Positions 16,101-23,956 are shown, numbered from the stretch's first letter. The stretch: DNA of 30,181 nucleotides from Acetomicrobium sp. UBA5826 (GCF_002433005.1 NZ_DJHF01000011.1:1-30181), one strand, 5' to 3'. A program made the numbers and translations. The notes: a model not told the origin generated them from the letters alone.

Positions 16101-17927
16101 TTATTCTACCGTAACGCTCTTAGCTAAGTTCCTGGGCTTGTCTATTTCGCATCCGCGCTTTTTGGCTACGTGGTAGGCAAAAAGCTGTAAGGGCACGACC
16201 GTCACGAAGGGAGAAAACTCCTCCAAAGTTGATGGAACGTATAAGACATGGTCCACGTCGCTGGCCAGGCGCCTGTCGCCATCGAAACCCACTGCAATAA
16301 TAGGAGCGTGCCTTGCCTTTGCCTCCTGTATATTGGACAATGTTTTCTCGTAAAGGCTGTCTTTGGGTGCAATGACCACCACAGGCACGTTTGGATCAAT
16401 TAACGCGATTGGACCGTGTTTCATCTCACCTGCGGCGTAAGCTTCGGCGTGAATGTAGGATATTTCCTTTAGCTTCAATGCTCCCTCGAGGGCTACGGGG
16501 AAAGATGTCCCCCTTCCCAAAAACAGGAAGTTTTTGTAATCTGCAAACCTCCACGCCAGATCTTCGATGGAGGGCTCGCGTTCCAATATAGTCTCTATCT
16601 TGTAAGCCAGCTGAATCATTTCGTCGGTCAATTCCTTTTGCTTTTGATCGGATAGGGTGCCCTTAATTTTTGCTATATACAGCGCCAGCAGGTAGAGGGA
16701 AGTTATCTGTCCCATAAAGGTCTTTGTCGCCGCTACCCCTATCTCCGGGCCGGCTTTGAGAAGCAAAAAGTCATCGCAGCTTCTTGCAAGCGTAGAGCCC
16801 TGAACGTTAGTGACTGCCAATGAATACGCCCCTGATTCGCGAGCTTTTCTTTGAGCTGCAAGGGTATCGGCGGTTTCTCCCGATTGAGAGACGAAGACTA
16901 CCAAAGTATCGGGAGAAATCTTGCTGTCCCTGTAACGATATTCGGAGGCGATGTCTACCTTTATATCTAGATCAGTCCAACGTTCGAAAACCCTTTCAGC
17001 GATTAGCGATGCATAATAGGATGTTCCGCAGGCAACCAGGTGTATTGCCTTGAACCCCTTGATGGTCTCTTCATCCATGGCGAGTTCGCCCGACAGGTCC
17101 ACCTTTCCGTCGTGGACCCTGCCTTTGATAGTAGCTCTGCAAACTCCTCCCTGCTCGTGGATTTCCTTCAGCATATAGTGAGGATATCCGCCCATCTCGG
17201 CCATCGATAGATCCCATTCTATAAAAAAGCTTTTTTTCTCGATGGGCATTCCCCTTTCGTCCCACAGCTTAATTCCCCGGGGCGAAAGCTCTGCAATGTC
17301 CCCTTCGTCCATGTATATAACTTTCCTCGTATAGGGAAGGATGGCCGGAATATCTGAAGCGCAAAGCGTCTCGCCATCTCCCAGTCCCAACACAAGGGGT
17401 GAGCCCTTGCGCATACAGTATATGTGATCGGTATCATCCCTGTTTAGTATCGCCAAGGCATAGGAACCCCTCAACCTAGACTGCAGGTACGTAAGGGCGT
17501 TTAACATATTGCCATCGTATATTTTATAGAGCAAATGAGCTATCACTTCTGTATCCGTCTGAGAAGCGAAGGTAATGCCCTGGGTAGATAGCTCTTCTTT
17601 AAGTTCGTGATAATTCTCTATTATGCCGTTATGAGCCAGGACAAAACGCTTATATCCGTCCGAGTGAGGGTGGGCGTTTACCGCGGAGACTCCGCCGTGT
17701 GTAGCCCAACGGGTATGGCCTATACCGATGTTGCCCTTTGGAGCGCGATTGGAGACGATGCGCTCCAGATCTGAAACTTTCCCGACTTCCTTTATGATCT
17801 CTATCTCATTGCCGTCGTTAATGGCAATTCCTGCAGAATCATATCCCCTATACTCCAGCCTTTTCAATCCATCTAAAAGCACATCACAAACATTTCGATA
17901 GCCAATATAACCGACTATACCGCACAC
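16101..17927 (-). CDS. glmS: glutamine-fructose-6-phosphate aminotransferase (isomerizing)
   Basis: The 608-aa protein matches GlmS throughout (E. coli GlmS is 609 aa). It begins MCGIVGYIGYR, where Cys2 becomes the N-terminal nucleophile of the glutaminase domain after Met removal; GHTRWATHG, NAHPHSD and AHNGIIENYHEL follow. The two sugar-isomerase (SIS) domains show CGTSYYAS, SQSGETADTL and ALEGALKLKEISYIHAEA, and the C-terminus is RNLAKSVTVE. It makes glucosamine-6-phosphate from fructose-6-phosphate and glutamine for cell-wall precursors. GTG 17927 is chosen since Cys must follow the start; an in-frame TTG at 17957 would bury it. AAAGGA lies about 10 bases upstream. A self-cleaving ribozyme in its leader is likely to control it. 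Confidence 0.97.
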   Translation of the reverse strand: MCGIVGYIGYRNVCDVLLDGLKRLEYRGYDSAGIAINDGNEIEIIKEVGKVSDLERIVSNRAPKGNIGIGHTRWATHGGVSAVNAHPHSDGYKRFVLAHNGIIENYHELKEELSTQGITFASQTDTEVIAHLLYKIYDGNMLNALTYLQSRLRGSYALAILNRDDTDHIYCMRKGSPLVLGLGDGETLCASDIPAILPYTRKVIYMDEGDIAELSPRGIKLWDERGMPIEKKSFFIEWDLSMAEMGGYPHYMLKEIHEQGGVCRATIKGRVHDGKVDLSGELAMDEETIKGFKAIHLVACGTSYYASLIAERVFERWTDLDIKVDIASEYRYRDSKISPDTLVVFVSQSGETADTLAAQRKARESGAYSLAVTNVQGSTLARSCDDFLLLKAGPEIGVAATKTFMGQITSLYLLALYIAKIKGTLSDQKQKELTDEMIQLAYKIETILEREPSIEDLAWRFADYKNFLFLGRGTSFPVALEGALKLKEISYIHAEAYAAGEMKHGPIALIDPNVPVVVIAPKDSLYEKTLSNIQEAKARHAPIIAVGFDGDRRLASDVDHVLYVPSTLEEFSPFVTVVPLQLFAYHVAKKRGCEIDKPRNLAKSVTVE

Positions 17928-17967
17928 TGCTGCTTCATCCTTTCTATTTCCCGACAAACGGAAGACT

Positions 17968-18107
17968 GTCGCCTCCTTTGTCCCGCAGATCGCTCCACGG
18001 TTTTGTAAGACGACTTACTGGCCTACCTTCCCAGGCCACGGGGGCATCCGCCGATAGGTTCGATTCTCCCCCAACCTCGTCAACTGGTCTGCAACCAGTC
18101 CAGGCGC
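17968..18107 (-). ncRNA. glmS ribozyme (glucosamine-6-phosphate-activated self-cleaving RNA)
   Basis: The leader of glmS shows the conserved ribozyme core on the - strand. It begins GCGCCTGGACT after the cleavage-site A (cut between 18108 and 18107). P1 is ACTGGT/ACCAGT (18099-18094 with 18088-18083), followed by TTGACGAGG; P2 is GGGGG/CCCCC (18072-18068 with 18044-18040), enclosing AATCGAACC and ATCGGCGGATG; P3 is AGGCCA/TGGCCT-type pairing (18038-18033 with 18024-18019); P4 pairs 18014-18007 with 17976-17968. The known class is cleaved with glucosamine-6-phosphate as cofactor, lowering glmS mRNA, so end-product feedback on GlmS is expected. The P4 3' strand contains AAAGGAGG. The pairing and core sequence are seen; activity is inferred. 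Confidence 0.93.
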
Positions 18108-18197
18108 TTGACCACACTACCGCTGGTTCCGTAAATGTCTAAAAATATCTTTCGATGCCCTTCACCTCCTTTAAGCCGAACAACATCTCTACATAAA

Positions 18198-18243
18198 GAA
18201 GAGAGATGGGCGCTTCTTGAGGAAGCGCCTCTCTCCTTCTTTT
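18198..18243. terminator. hairpin terminator between BCCT gene and glmS leader
   Basis: Arms 18198-18216 and 18222-18239 pair over about 17 bp with a 2-base bulge and a 5-base loop. It lies about 95 bases after the BCCT stop, upstream of the glmS ribozyme. On the + strand it runs into TTTT; on the - strand into TTTATG, so leftward termination is weaker but the stem is very strong. It likely separates the betaine operon from glmS. Confidence 0.7.
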
Positions 18244-18335
18244 GTCAGTATATCTAAAAACCCGGAAATTATCAATAAAGTTTCACATGAGAGATTGCTT
18301 TTAATTCAGCGTAGATATAAAGTAGAGAAACATCT

Positions 18336-19856
18336 TCAGCTTCCAATCTCCCTTAAAGCTGCCTCGTCGGATTTTAAGGCCTTCACCAGAGAATAGCAGG
18401 CAAGGACCATGATAATAGCGAAAGGAGCTGCGGCAGCTATGGAAGCTATTTGCAGTGCCTGCAGTCCTCCTCCCATCAATAGCACAAAGGCCAGTGCTGC
18501 TTGCAATATTCCCCAAATTGCCATCTTTTGTCTGGGCGGGTTTAGGTCTCCTTGAGTCGAGTACATCGACAGGACGAAGGTCGCAGAGTTGGCTGAGGTT
18601 ATGAAAAATGTAGAGATCAATATTACCATTACTGCGGACATTATCATCCCCAAAGGATAGTGCATGTACATTTCAAAGACTCCCGTGGAAATGTCGGTGC
18701 TCACGGTAGAGGCAATATTAGCCAAGCCCTTAAGCTCCAAATGAAGAGCTGAGGTTCCAAATACGGCAAACCAGGTAAAACAACCCAATGCTGGGACGAC
18801 AAGCACTCCTGTAACGAATTGTCTTATAGTCCTTCCCCTCGAGATCCTTGCGATAAAGGAGCCCACAAATGGTGCCCAGGCGATCCACCAGGCCCAGTAA
18901 AAGAGCGTCCAACCTCCGAGCCACTGTCTGAATTCTCCGCCATATGGAGCCAGGGCAAAACTTTCGGAAACAACGTTAGCCAAATATTCCCCTATACCCG
19001 TAAGAAGGGATTCCAATATGGAGATGGTTGGGCCCAGTGCGAAAAGGGACAAACACAACAGCGTGGCGATAAATAGATTGAGATTGGCAATGAACTTAAT
19101 GCCCCTTTCCAATCCCGATACGGCCGATCCTGTATAAACAAGACACAATGCTGCAATTATAAGAAATTGGACAGTTATGGTCTGAGGCACCCCGAATATG
19201 TATTTTAACCCGCTGTTGATCTGCAAAACGCCAAGGCCAAGCGAGGTAGCCACACCTGCGGCTGTCGCAAAAATGGCCAGGACATCCACTAATTTGCCGA
19301 AAGGTCCCCTCACGCCCTTCTCTCCTATGAGGGGAGTAAAAAAGCTGCTAATCAGCCCCGGCGAATCTTTCCTAAACTGAAAATATCCTAATGGCAAAGC
19401 GATGACCGTATAAGCTGCCCAGGGATGCAAACCCCAGTGAAAGAAGGAAATCCTCATAGCATCTGTGGCTGCCTTGACAGAACCAGGTTCAGATGCAAAG
19501 GGTGGATTCAAAAAATGAAATATCGGCTCGCCAACTCCGTAGAATACCAGCCCCACGCCCATTCCGGCAGAAAAGAGCATTGCAAACCATGAAAGAGTGT
19601 TGAATTCGGGCTTGGAGTCGGCAGGGCCGAGCTTCAGTTTTCCGTACTTGCTTATCGCCAATCCGACGGGGAAGACGACGAAAAAGGTCATGGAAAGCAT
19701 GTACCCCCAGCCGAAGTTTTGTATGAGGAAGTTAAAGAGGCTGTTTGCCGCCGATCCGAAGCCTTCGGGAGATAGGAGCCCCCATATAACTATAGCGGCG
19801 ATGACTAACATGGAGATTATATATACCGAATTATCCTTGCGATTGTCGTTTATCAT
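18336..19856 (-). CDS. BCCT family betaine/carnitine/choline transporter
   Basis: The 506-aa protein has about 12 membrane helices and BCCT hallmarks: SAGMGVGLVFYGVGEP (residues 96-111), and the aromatic substrate box YWAWWIAWAPFVGSF (about 320-334) followed by ISRGRT. The Gly-Met-Gly-x-Gly motif resembles Na+-coupled betaine carriers such as BetP rather than CaiT exchangers. ATG 19856 is preceded by AAAGGAGG (8 bases upstream); an earlier in-frame ATG at 19922 lacks one and would extend the protein into the hairpin upstream. It follows the reductase gene with the Sec codon, so its likely job is to import glycine betaine as an electron acceptor rather than only as an osmoprotectant. Confidence 0.93.
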   Translation of the reverse strand: MINDNRKDNSVYIISMLVIAAIVIWGLLSPEGFGSAANSLFNFLIQNFGWGYMLSMTFFVVFPVGLAISKYGKLKLGPADSKPEFNTLSWFAMLFSAGMGVGLVFYGVGEPIFHFLNPPFASEPGSVKAATDAMRISFFHWGLHPWAAYTVIALPLGYFQFRKDSPGLISSFFTPLIGEKGVRGPFGKLVDVLAIFATAAGVATSLGLGVLQINSGLKYIFGVPQTITVQFLIIAALCLVYTGSAVSGLERGIKFIANLNLFIATLLCLSLFALGPTISILESLLTGIGEYLANVVSESFALAPYGGEFRQWLGGWTLFYWAWWIAWAPFVGSFIARISRGRTIRQFVTGVLVVPALGCFTWFAVFGTSALHLELKGLANIASTVSTDISTGVFEMYMHYPLGMIMSAVMVILISTFFITSANSATFVLSMYSTQGDLNPPRQKMAIWGILQAALAFVLLMGGGLQALQIASIAAAAPFAIIMVLACYSLVKALKSDEAALREIGS

Positions 19857-19892
19857 CCTGCGGCCTCCTTTGTGATGACAAATGTGATACGC

Positions 19893-19915
19893 AAAAGGGA
19901 GGCTCAAGGCCTCCC
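19893..19915 (-). terminator. intercistronic terminator or attenuator before the BCCT gene
   Basis: Leftward, GGGAGGC (19915-19909) pairs with GCCTCCC (19903-19897) around a 5-base loop, then TTTT (19896-19893). It lies between the reductase stop at 19924 and the BCCT Shine-Dalgarno. The short U-run suggests partial termination, so less transporter than enzyme mRNA. Confidence 0.75.
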
Positions 19916-19923
19916 ATTTCAAA

Positions 19924-21249
19924 CTATATCTTTATCGGAAAAACTGTCTGTTCGTTAATGTCAGTCTCGAGAGCATCGAGAGCCACGCCGACTCGATGAT
20001 AGCGTAATTTCCATTCGTCTTCCGTCGAAAGGTTGGGGTTTCCGAGGGGATAGGGAACCGCAACACCGGGTACGATGCGATTTACGCCTACGGTCTTGGC
20101 AATATTGATGAGGTTGCAAATTACCACCACAGGAATGCCCGTGCGTTCGATTTCTTTTGCGATCGTTGACCCGCAACGAGTACAGGTTCCTCAAGTCGCT
20201 GTCAAAACGACGGCTCCTACGTTTCTTTCCTTGAGCTTTTGGGCTATCTCCCGGCCCATTCTGGCTGCTTCGGCCTGTGTGGTGCCGGTGCCAACGGTTA
20301 CGTAATATTGGTCATCAACTTCTACGATGCGCCCTTCTTTTTGGTACTGGCGTATGGCGTCAAGGGGAAGGACGACGTTGGGGTTTTTGTTGGCCTGCTC
20401 GGGATCGTAACCGGCATGAATTGTCTTAAACTCAGGGGCCGTTAGGAGATCGAGCTTGGAAATGTCGTAGGCGCCCCATTTTGTCGCCGAACATGACTGT
20501 ATCCTGTCGGGGTTGTCCTTAGGGACGATGCCGCCGGAAGTGACTAAGGCAATCTTTACCTTGCGAAGGTCCTTTACCGCTGGAGCTATAGGCACCCTTT
20601 CCTGTTTTGGTATGGGAAGTTCTGTCTCGTAGGGCTCGCCTTTGAGCTTTTTAAGGAGCATTTCAAATGCCCTGTCGGCTGCACATTTAGGCTCCACACC
20701 AAAGTCCTCGAGGAAGACCTCATGACGTATGCCTCTTGGAAAGTAGCCTTCCATTGAGGCAGGAAGCAGTTTATCTCCACGCGCTATTTTATCGGCAAAG
20801 GCGGCCATCTTTTCGACGTCCTGCTTCATATAGGTTGCCCTGCGCCCGCCCTTGAATATGTACATGTTGGGTTTAAACATCTCGACGGCAGGGTTTTCCT
20901 CGTTCATGGAGGTGATAACTGGGACATCGAACTTTTCCTTTACGGCTTTGCAGATCGTTCCGCAGGCCACGCCGTAGCGACCTGCATTAAAGGCAGGACC
21001 TGCCAGGAAGATGTCGAACTTCAATCCCTCAAGCATCTTTAAAATCCGAGCGACCGCATCTTCTGGGTGAGATGCCATGAAGTTGTCCCCGCATATCACG
21101 GTATGGGTGATCTTTACTTCCTTCATGGCTTCGTTTAAAAGAAGCCCTGGCCCGACCGGACCTTCCTGCAATACAGGCTCGAAATCGGCGCTTTCTTCTC
21201 CTCCCACCTGTCCGAAGAACTGGTTTATGTAATGAACGGCCTTTAACAT
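19924..21249 (-). CDS. grdH: GrdB/GrdF/GrdH-type selenoprotein subunit, probably betaine reductase (contains Sec)
   Basis: A 441-aa selenoprotein whose reading frame is interrupted by an in-frame UGA at 20193-20191 (codon 353). The context LTAT-U-GTCTRCGSTIAKEIE is the conserved selenocysteine motif of the GrdB family, and the frame continues for another 88 codons to the TAA. The N-terminus VHYINQFFGQVGGEE, EGPVGPG matches the family. This subunit, together with the pyruvoyl protein, activates the substrate and passes a carboxymethyl group to the selenocysteine of GrdA. The betaine specificity (GrdH rather than GrdB or GrdF) is inferred from the adjacent BCCT carrier and the lack of grdC/D. 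A stem with a 9-base loop lies just downstream of the UGA. GAGGGG precedes the ATG. Confidence 0.9.
20169..20187 (-). promoter_or_regulatory. candidate SECIS hairpin of the grdH-type gene
   Basis: Starting 4 bases after the UGA, ACCUG and CGGGU form a 5-bp stem (with one G-U) around a 9-base loop in the mRNA. Bacterial SECIS elements lie just downstream of the UGA and recruit SelB; this stem is at the right place and size, but sequence-level prediction only. Confidence 0.55.
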
Positions 21250-21268
21250 AAAATCATCCCCTCATTTC

Positions 21269-22579
21269 CTAAAACTCGGCGCAGGTCTTCAGCGAAAACC
21301 CGCTTATGTGATCGGAGCAAAAGAAGGCGTTATTTTCCATAATGACCGATCCATCCTCCCTGACGCAGCCTTCCCAGCCTCCGGATAGCCCGTCCCTGGC
21401 AAGGGATTCAAGCTCACCTAAAACTGTTTTCATAGGAGGAAGCTCGTAAAGCTCGGAGACGTTTCCGGTGGACACGAGCGCGTTCGCCCTCTCGTCCAGG
21501 GCGACCAAGGGCTGAGAGGTTCCGTCGCGTCCCGTGCATTCGTTAGTTATGCCCAATGTCTTGATGCCAGCCTTTTCAAGCTCCACGAGGGTGAGGATGT
21601 AGTCTACGTCGGGGTTTCCGTAGCCTTCCTCGGCAACTATGGCACCCTCAGCGCCCAAAGATTTTGCGATGTTTGCCACCATCATGGCAGACCTTACCTT
21701 TTCTTCCATCACTACGTTGAGGTTGGACAACACGACGCCCAAGAAGTTGATCGTCCTTCCGTGTTCCCTCATCAGGCGCTTTATCATGGGATTGTTTACC
21801 CACTCATAGGTAGAAATCTTCGACGAGCAGGGCATGAAGCTTCCAGATATTATGGCTCCGTCAAGAATTTCGTTGGGATGAAGGTATGTAGGAAGCATGC
21901 GGTTTCCGTCCCAGCCATAGACCAGGGCGTTGTAGCCCAAGGCCTCCATCTGCGTTTGAATTTGAGGCACGTAGACGACCGATGGCAGATTTCTTACATC
22001 AGACGCCCTTTCGTTTACGGGCTCAAGCTCCCACGTCTCTATCTCTTCAGGTTCCAAGTCTTTTACGCATTTTCCGATGTATTCGGATAACCTCATTCCT
22101 GCCCAACGAAGAGCGCGGTTTTTCTTCTGCTGCTCGTGCCTTTCGAATTCCTCGTCGGTATCCCCAACTAATACCAGGTTGGGCATGGACCCGAAAATGG
22201 TGTTTCGCTGTGCTGGCCCGCTCATGTCGATGAGGCCGTCCTGAAAGGATCCCCAATGTTTTCCCACCACTAAAAGCGAGCATCCCTTTAGTGCGTGCGT
22301 TCTTCCAGCCCCGACTGGCTCCACAGGCGCAGTGCAGCCAGGATATACGGACTGGCCTCCCGATACCTTGCAGCGCATCTCGTAGGCTTCCTTTACAGGA
22401 ACGAGCCTTACTTCGTCTCCCGGCCTTACGATGTAAAGCTCGGCTTCGGTTATGTGAGAGTCCTCGAAGACGACGTCTAAAGCCTCTTTTTTGTTGACCG
22501 TTAATACACCTTTTTCGTAGAAGGTCCTGTCGCCGAAGACGATATCTTTCACTGTAAATTTACCAATTTCAAGCTTCAT
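21269..22579 (-). CDS. grdI: pyruvoyl-type GrdE/GrdG/GrdI reductase subunit, probably GrdI
   Basis: The 436-aa protein matches the GrdE/GrdG/GrdI proprotein family: LEIGKFTVKDIVFGDRT at the start, KGCSLLVVGKHWGSFQDGLIDM near residue 98, GWDGNRMLPTYLHPNEILDGAI, and the C-terminal NECTGRDGTSQPLVALDERANALVSTGN block. Family members are cleaved at a cysteine to give a pyruvoyl group that binds the substrate amine. Two cysteines are candidates, Cys251 (SFMPCSS, near mid-length as in GrdE) and Cys348 (TNECTGRDG). It sits between grdA and the GrdH-type gene, giving the order grdA-grdI-grdH. The betaine assignment rests on neighbourhood; a sarcosine form (grdG) is the main alternative. Confidence 0.87.
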   Translation of the reverse strand: MKLEIGKFTVKDIVFGDRTFYEKGVLTVNKKEALDVVFEDSHITEAELYIVRPGDEVRLVPVKEAYEMRCKVSGGQSVYPGCTAPVEPVGAGRTHALKGCSLLVVGKHWGSFQDGLIDMSGPAQRNTIFGSMPNLVLVGDTDEEFERHEQQKKNRALRWAGMRLSEYIGKCVKDLEPEEIETWELEPVNERASDVRNLPSVVYVPQIQTQMEALGYNALVYGWDGNRMLPTYLHPNEILDGAIISGSFMPCSSKISTYEWVNNPMIKRLMREHGRTINFLGVVLSNLNVVMEEKVRSAMMVANIAKSLGAEGAIVAEEGYGNPDVDYILTLVELEKAGIKTLGITNECTGRDGTSQPLVALDERANALVSTGNVSELYELPPMKTVLGELESLARDGLSGGWEGCVREDGSVIMENNAFFCSDHISGFSLKTCAEF

Positions 22580-22621
22580 AACTTAACACTTCCCTTCAAA
22601 ATTAGGTAGTCCCGCAACTTG

Positions 22622-22647
22622 CTGTCGTAATTACGTCAATACGACAG
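22622..22647 (-). repeat. intercistronic stem-loop between grdA and grdI
   Basis: CTGTCGTA (22622-22629) and TACGACAG (22640-22647) are perfect 8-bp arms with a 10-base loop in the 70-base gap between grdA and grdI. There is no T-run after it, so it is more likely an RNA-stabilising or processing hairpin than a terminator. Confidence 0.55.
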
Positions 22648-22649
22648 GC

Positions 22650-23123
22650 CTAGAGCTCATATTTGCTGTGCTCGTTTCTCATTTCGGCAACAGCATCGAT
22701 CAGGCCTTGAACGTCCAAGACCATTTCCATCATGCCGAGCTGCTCTTCCCAAAGTGTCGGGTCTACCTTTTCTTTGAATAGGGGATCGAAAATGTGATAA
22801 ACGGCGAGCCCCAACGGGGCTCCGGCTAATGGCCCTGCAAATGTGGGATCACCAGCTGTTACAGTCTCCGCGTAAATCGACGCACCTTCCGCGTCGGAAC
22901 TTCCAAGTACGACCACCACGTTTTCCGGTCCGTACTTTTCAGCTATGTCCTTTACGCGCTGCTGGTTTTGCAGGTCCATCGCCCCTGCCGCGGTTCAGAC
23001 GAAACACTCCGTCACGGCAAAGGCGATATCACAACCGAGGGGTTTTAAAACTTCTTCCATAACCGGGGCGGGTATTCCGTCCCTTTCTCCGAGCAGGATG
23101 AATTTTTTGCCCTCAAAAGCCAT
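22650..23123 (-). CDS. grdA: GrdA, selenoprotein A of glycine/betaine reductase (contains Sec)
   Basis: A 157-aa selenoprotein. The reading frame from ATG 23123 is MAFEGKKFILLGERDGIPAP..., and an in-frame UGA at 22997-22995 (codon 43) lies in the signature CFVUTAAGAMDL, which is the hallmark GrdA motif; the frame continues to TAG at 22650. GrdA is the small acidic heat-stable protein that receives the carboxymethyl group as a selenoether from the substrate subunits and transfers acetyl to GrdC/D, being re-reduced by thioredoxin. The length fits (about 158 aa). AGGAGG lies 8 bases before the ATG. It is first in the reductase operon and carries a likely SECIS stem after the UGA. Confidence 0.96.
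22970..22988 (-). promoter_or_regulatory. candidate SECIS hairpin of grdA
   Basis: Starting 7 bases after the UGA, GCAGG pairs with CCUGC (5 perfect bp) around a 9-base loop (GGCGAUGGA) in the mRNA. It has the same 5-bp/9-base geometry as the stem in the neighbouring grdH-type gene. Confidence 0.6.
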
Positions 23124-23172
23124 TTTATACCCTCCTTCCTATTTGTGAAAAGACCGAAGAATAAGAGATACC

Positions 23173-23191
23173 TTTCACATATACGTGCAAA
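23173..23191. promoter_or_regulatory. possible operator upstream of grdA
   Basis: TTTCACAT-ATA-CGTGCAAA is an imperfect dyad (6 of 8 arm bases match) between the proposed grdA promoter and the grdA start, where a regulator could bind. A site for the neighbouring response regulator is possible but not shown. Confidence 0.3.
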
Positions 23192-23222
23192 CAGTATCCG
23201 CATAAATCGATGATTTGTTGTA

Positions 23223-23252
23223 AGTATAGAAAGGAAATCGGCCGAGGGGCAA
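23223..23252 (-). promoter_or_regulatory. candidate promoter of the grdA operon
   Basis: Leftward, TTGCCC (23252-23247) and TATACT (23228-23223) are separated by 18 bases and lie 100 bases before the grdA ATG. The -10 is a 5/6 match, the -35 is 4/6. Confidence 0.5.
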
Positions 23253-23287
23253 TTGTAAAAAACTTGAATTTCAACTAGCGCTTAGTG

Positions 23288-23956
23288 CTAGTCGTCATCG
23301 TCCAGACCTACCAAGCCTTCCCTAATGGCGTAGCGGGTAAGATCCGCAATATTAGCGCAATTCAGCTTTTCCATGATATTTTTTCTGTGTGTGTCGACGG
23401 TACTTTTGCTGATCGAAAGTTTGGAGGCAATGGATTTGGTGTGATCTCCCTTGACCAAAAGCCTTAAAACCTCCATTTCTCTGGGAGATAGTTTATTTTC
23501 AGCGGCAAGCACGCCTCCTCTTTTTAATAGCAAATAATCTTCCAGGACGATCTTTGCGGCTTTGGGCGTTAGATATACGAGGTCCTGTGAAACTGCTTTT
23601 ATGCCTCGGACAAATTCATCTATGCTGCAGTCCTTTAAAATATAACCGCGAGCTCCGGCTTCCAGAACCTGCGAAATCATCCCTCTGTCCAGGTGCATTG
23701 AAAGGGCAATTATCTTTATGTTCGGATGTCTTTGCGACAGCATCTTTGTTGTATCGATCCCGTTCATATCAGGCATGGTAATGTCCATGACCACTATATC
23801 GGGATTATAAAGAGGTACCAGTTTCAATGCCTCACGTCCGCCGGAAGCCTTGCCCACGACGGAAATGGCTTCTTCTTTCGTTAAAAGCTCGCTTAATCCA
23901 TCTAAAAAGATCTTATGATCGTCCACCAAAAGGACCTTTATCTCATCGGACGCCAT
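23288..23956 (-). CDS. NarL/FixJ-family response regulator
   Basis: The 222-aa protein has an N-terminal receiver domain with the acidic pocket VDDHKIF (Asp12, Asp13), phosphoacceptor Asp58 in IVVMDITMPDMNG, and Lys of the ILKDCS motif (about residue 106). The C-terminal LuxR-type helix-turn-helix is LSPREMEVLRLLVKGDHTKSIASKLSISKSTVDTHRKNI (about 155-193, described here by its parts). The ATG has AAGGAGG about 8 bases upstream and overlaps the kinase gene by 14 bases, a paired two-component system. It lies directly upstream of grdA on the same strand, so grd expression is its most likely target. Confidence 0.95.
   Translation of the reverse strand: MASDEIKVLLVDDHKIFLDGLSELLTKEEAISVVGKASGGREALKLVPLYNPDIVVMDITMPDMNGIDTTKMLSQRHPNIKIIALSMHLDRGMISQVLEAGARGYILKDCSIDEFVRGIKAVSQDLVYLTPKAAKIVLEDYLLLKRGGVLAAENKLSPREMEVLRLLVKGDHTKSIASKLSISKSTVDTHRKNIMEKLNCANIADLTRYAIREGLVGLDDDD

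Noticed and set aside
17928..17957. Longer GlmS start at TTG 17957
   Set aside because: It would add ten residues before the catalytic Cys, which must be N-terminal in this family.
18001..18120. tRNA-like folded region upstream of glmS
   Set aside because: GGTTCGATTC-like bases look like a T-arm on the + strand, but no acceptor stem or anticodon arm can be drawn, and the - strand fits the glmS ribozyme in full.
19924..20193. Apparent nonsense mutation and fragment after the GrdB-type gene
   Set aside because: The UGA sits in the known selenocysteine motif and the frame continues with family-matching sequence, so it is not a pseudogene.
22979..22997. Apparent in-frame stop splitting the grdA reading frame
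   Set aside because: The UGA is in CFVUTAAGAMDL, the GrdA Sec signature, and the upstream part has a proper start and Shine-Dalgarno.
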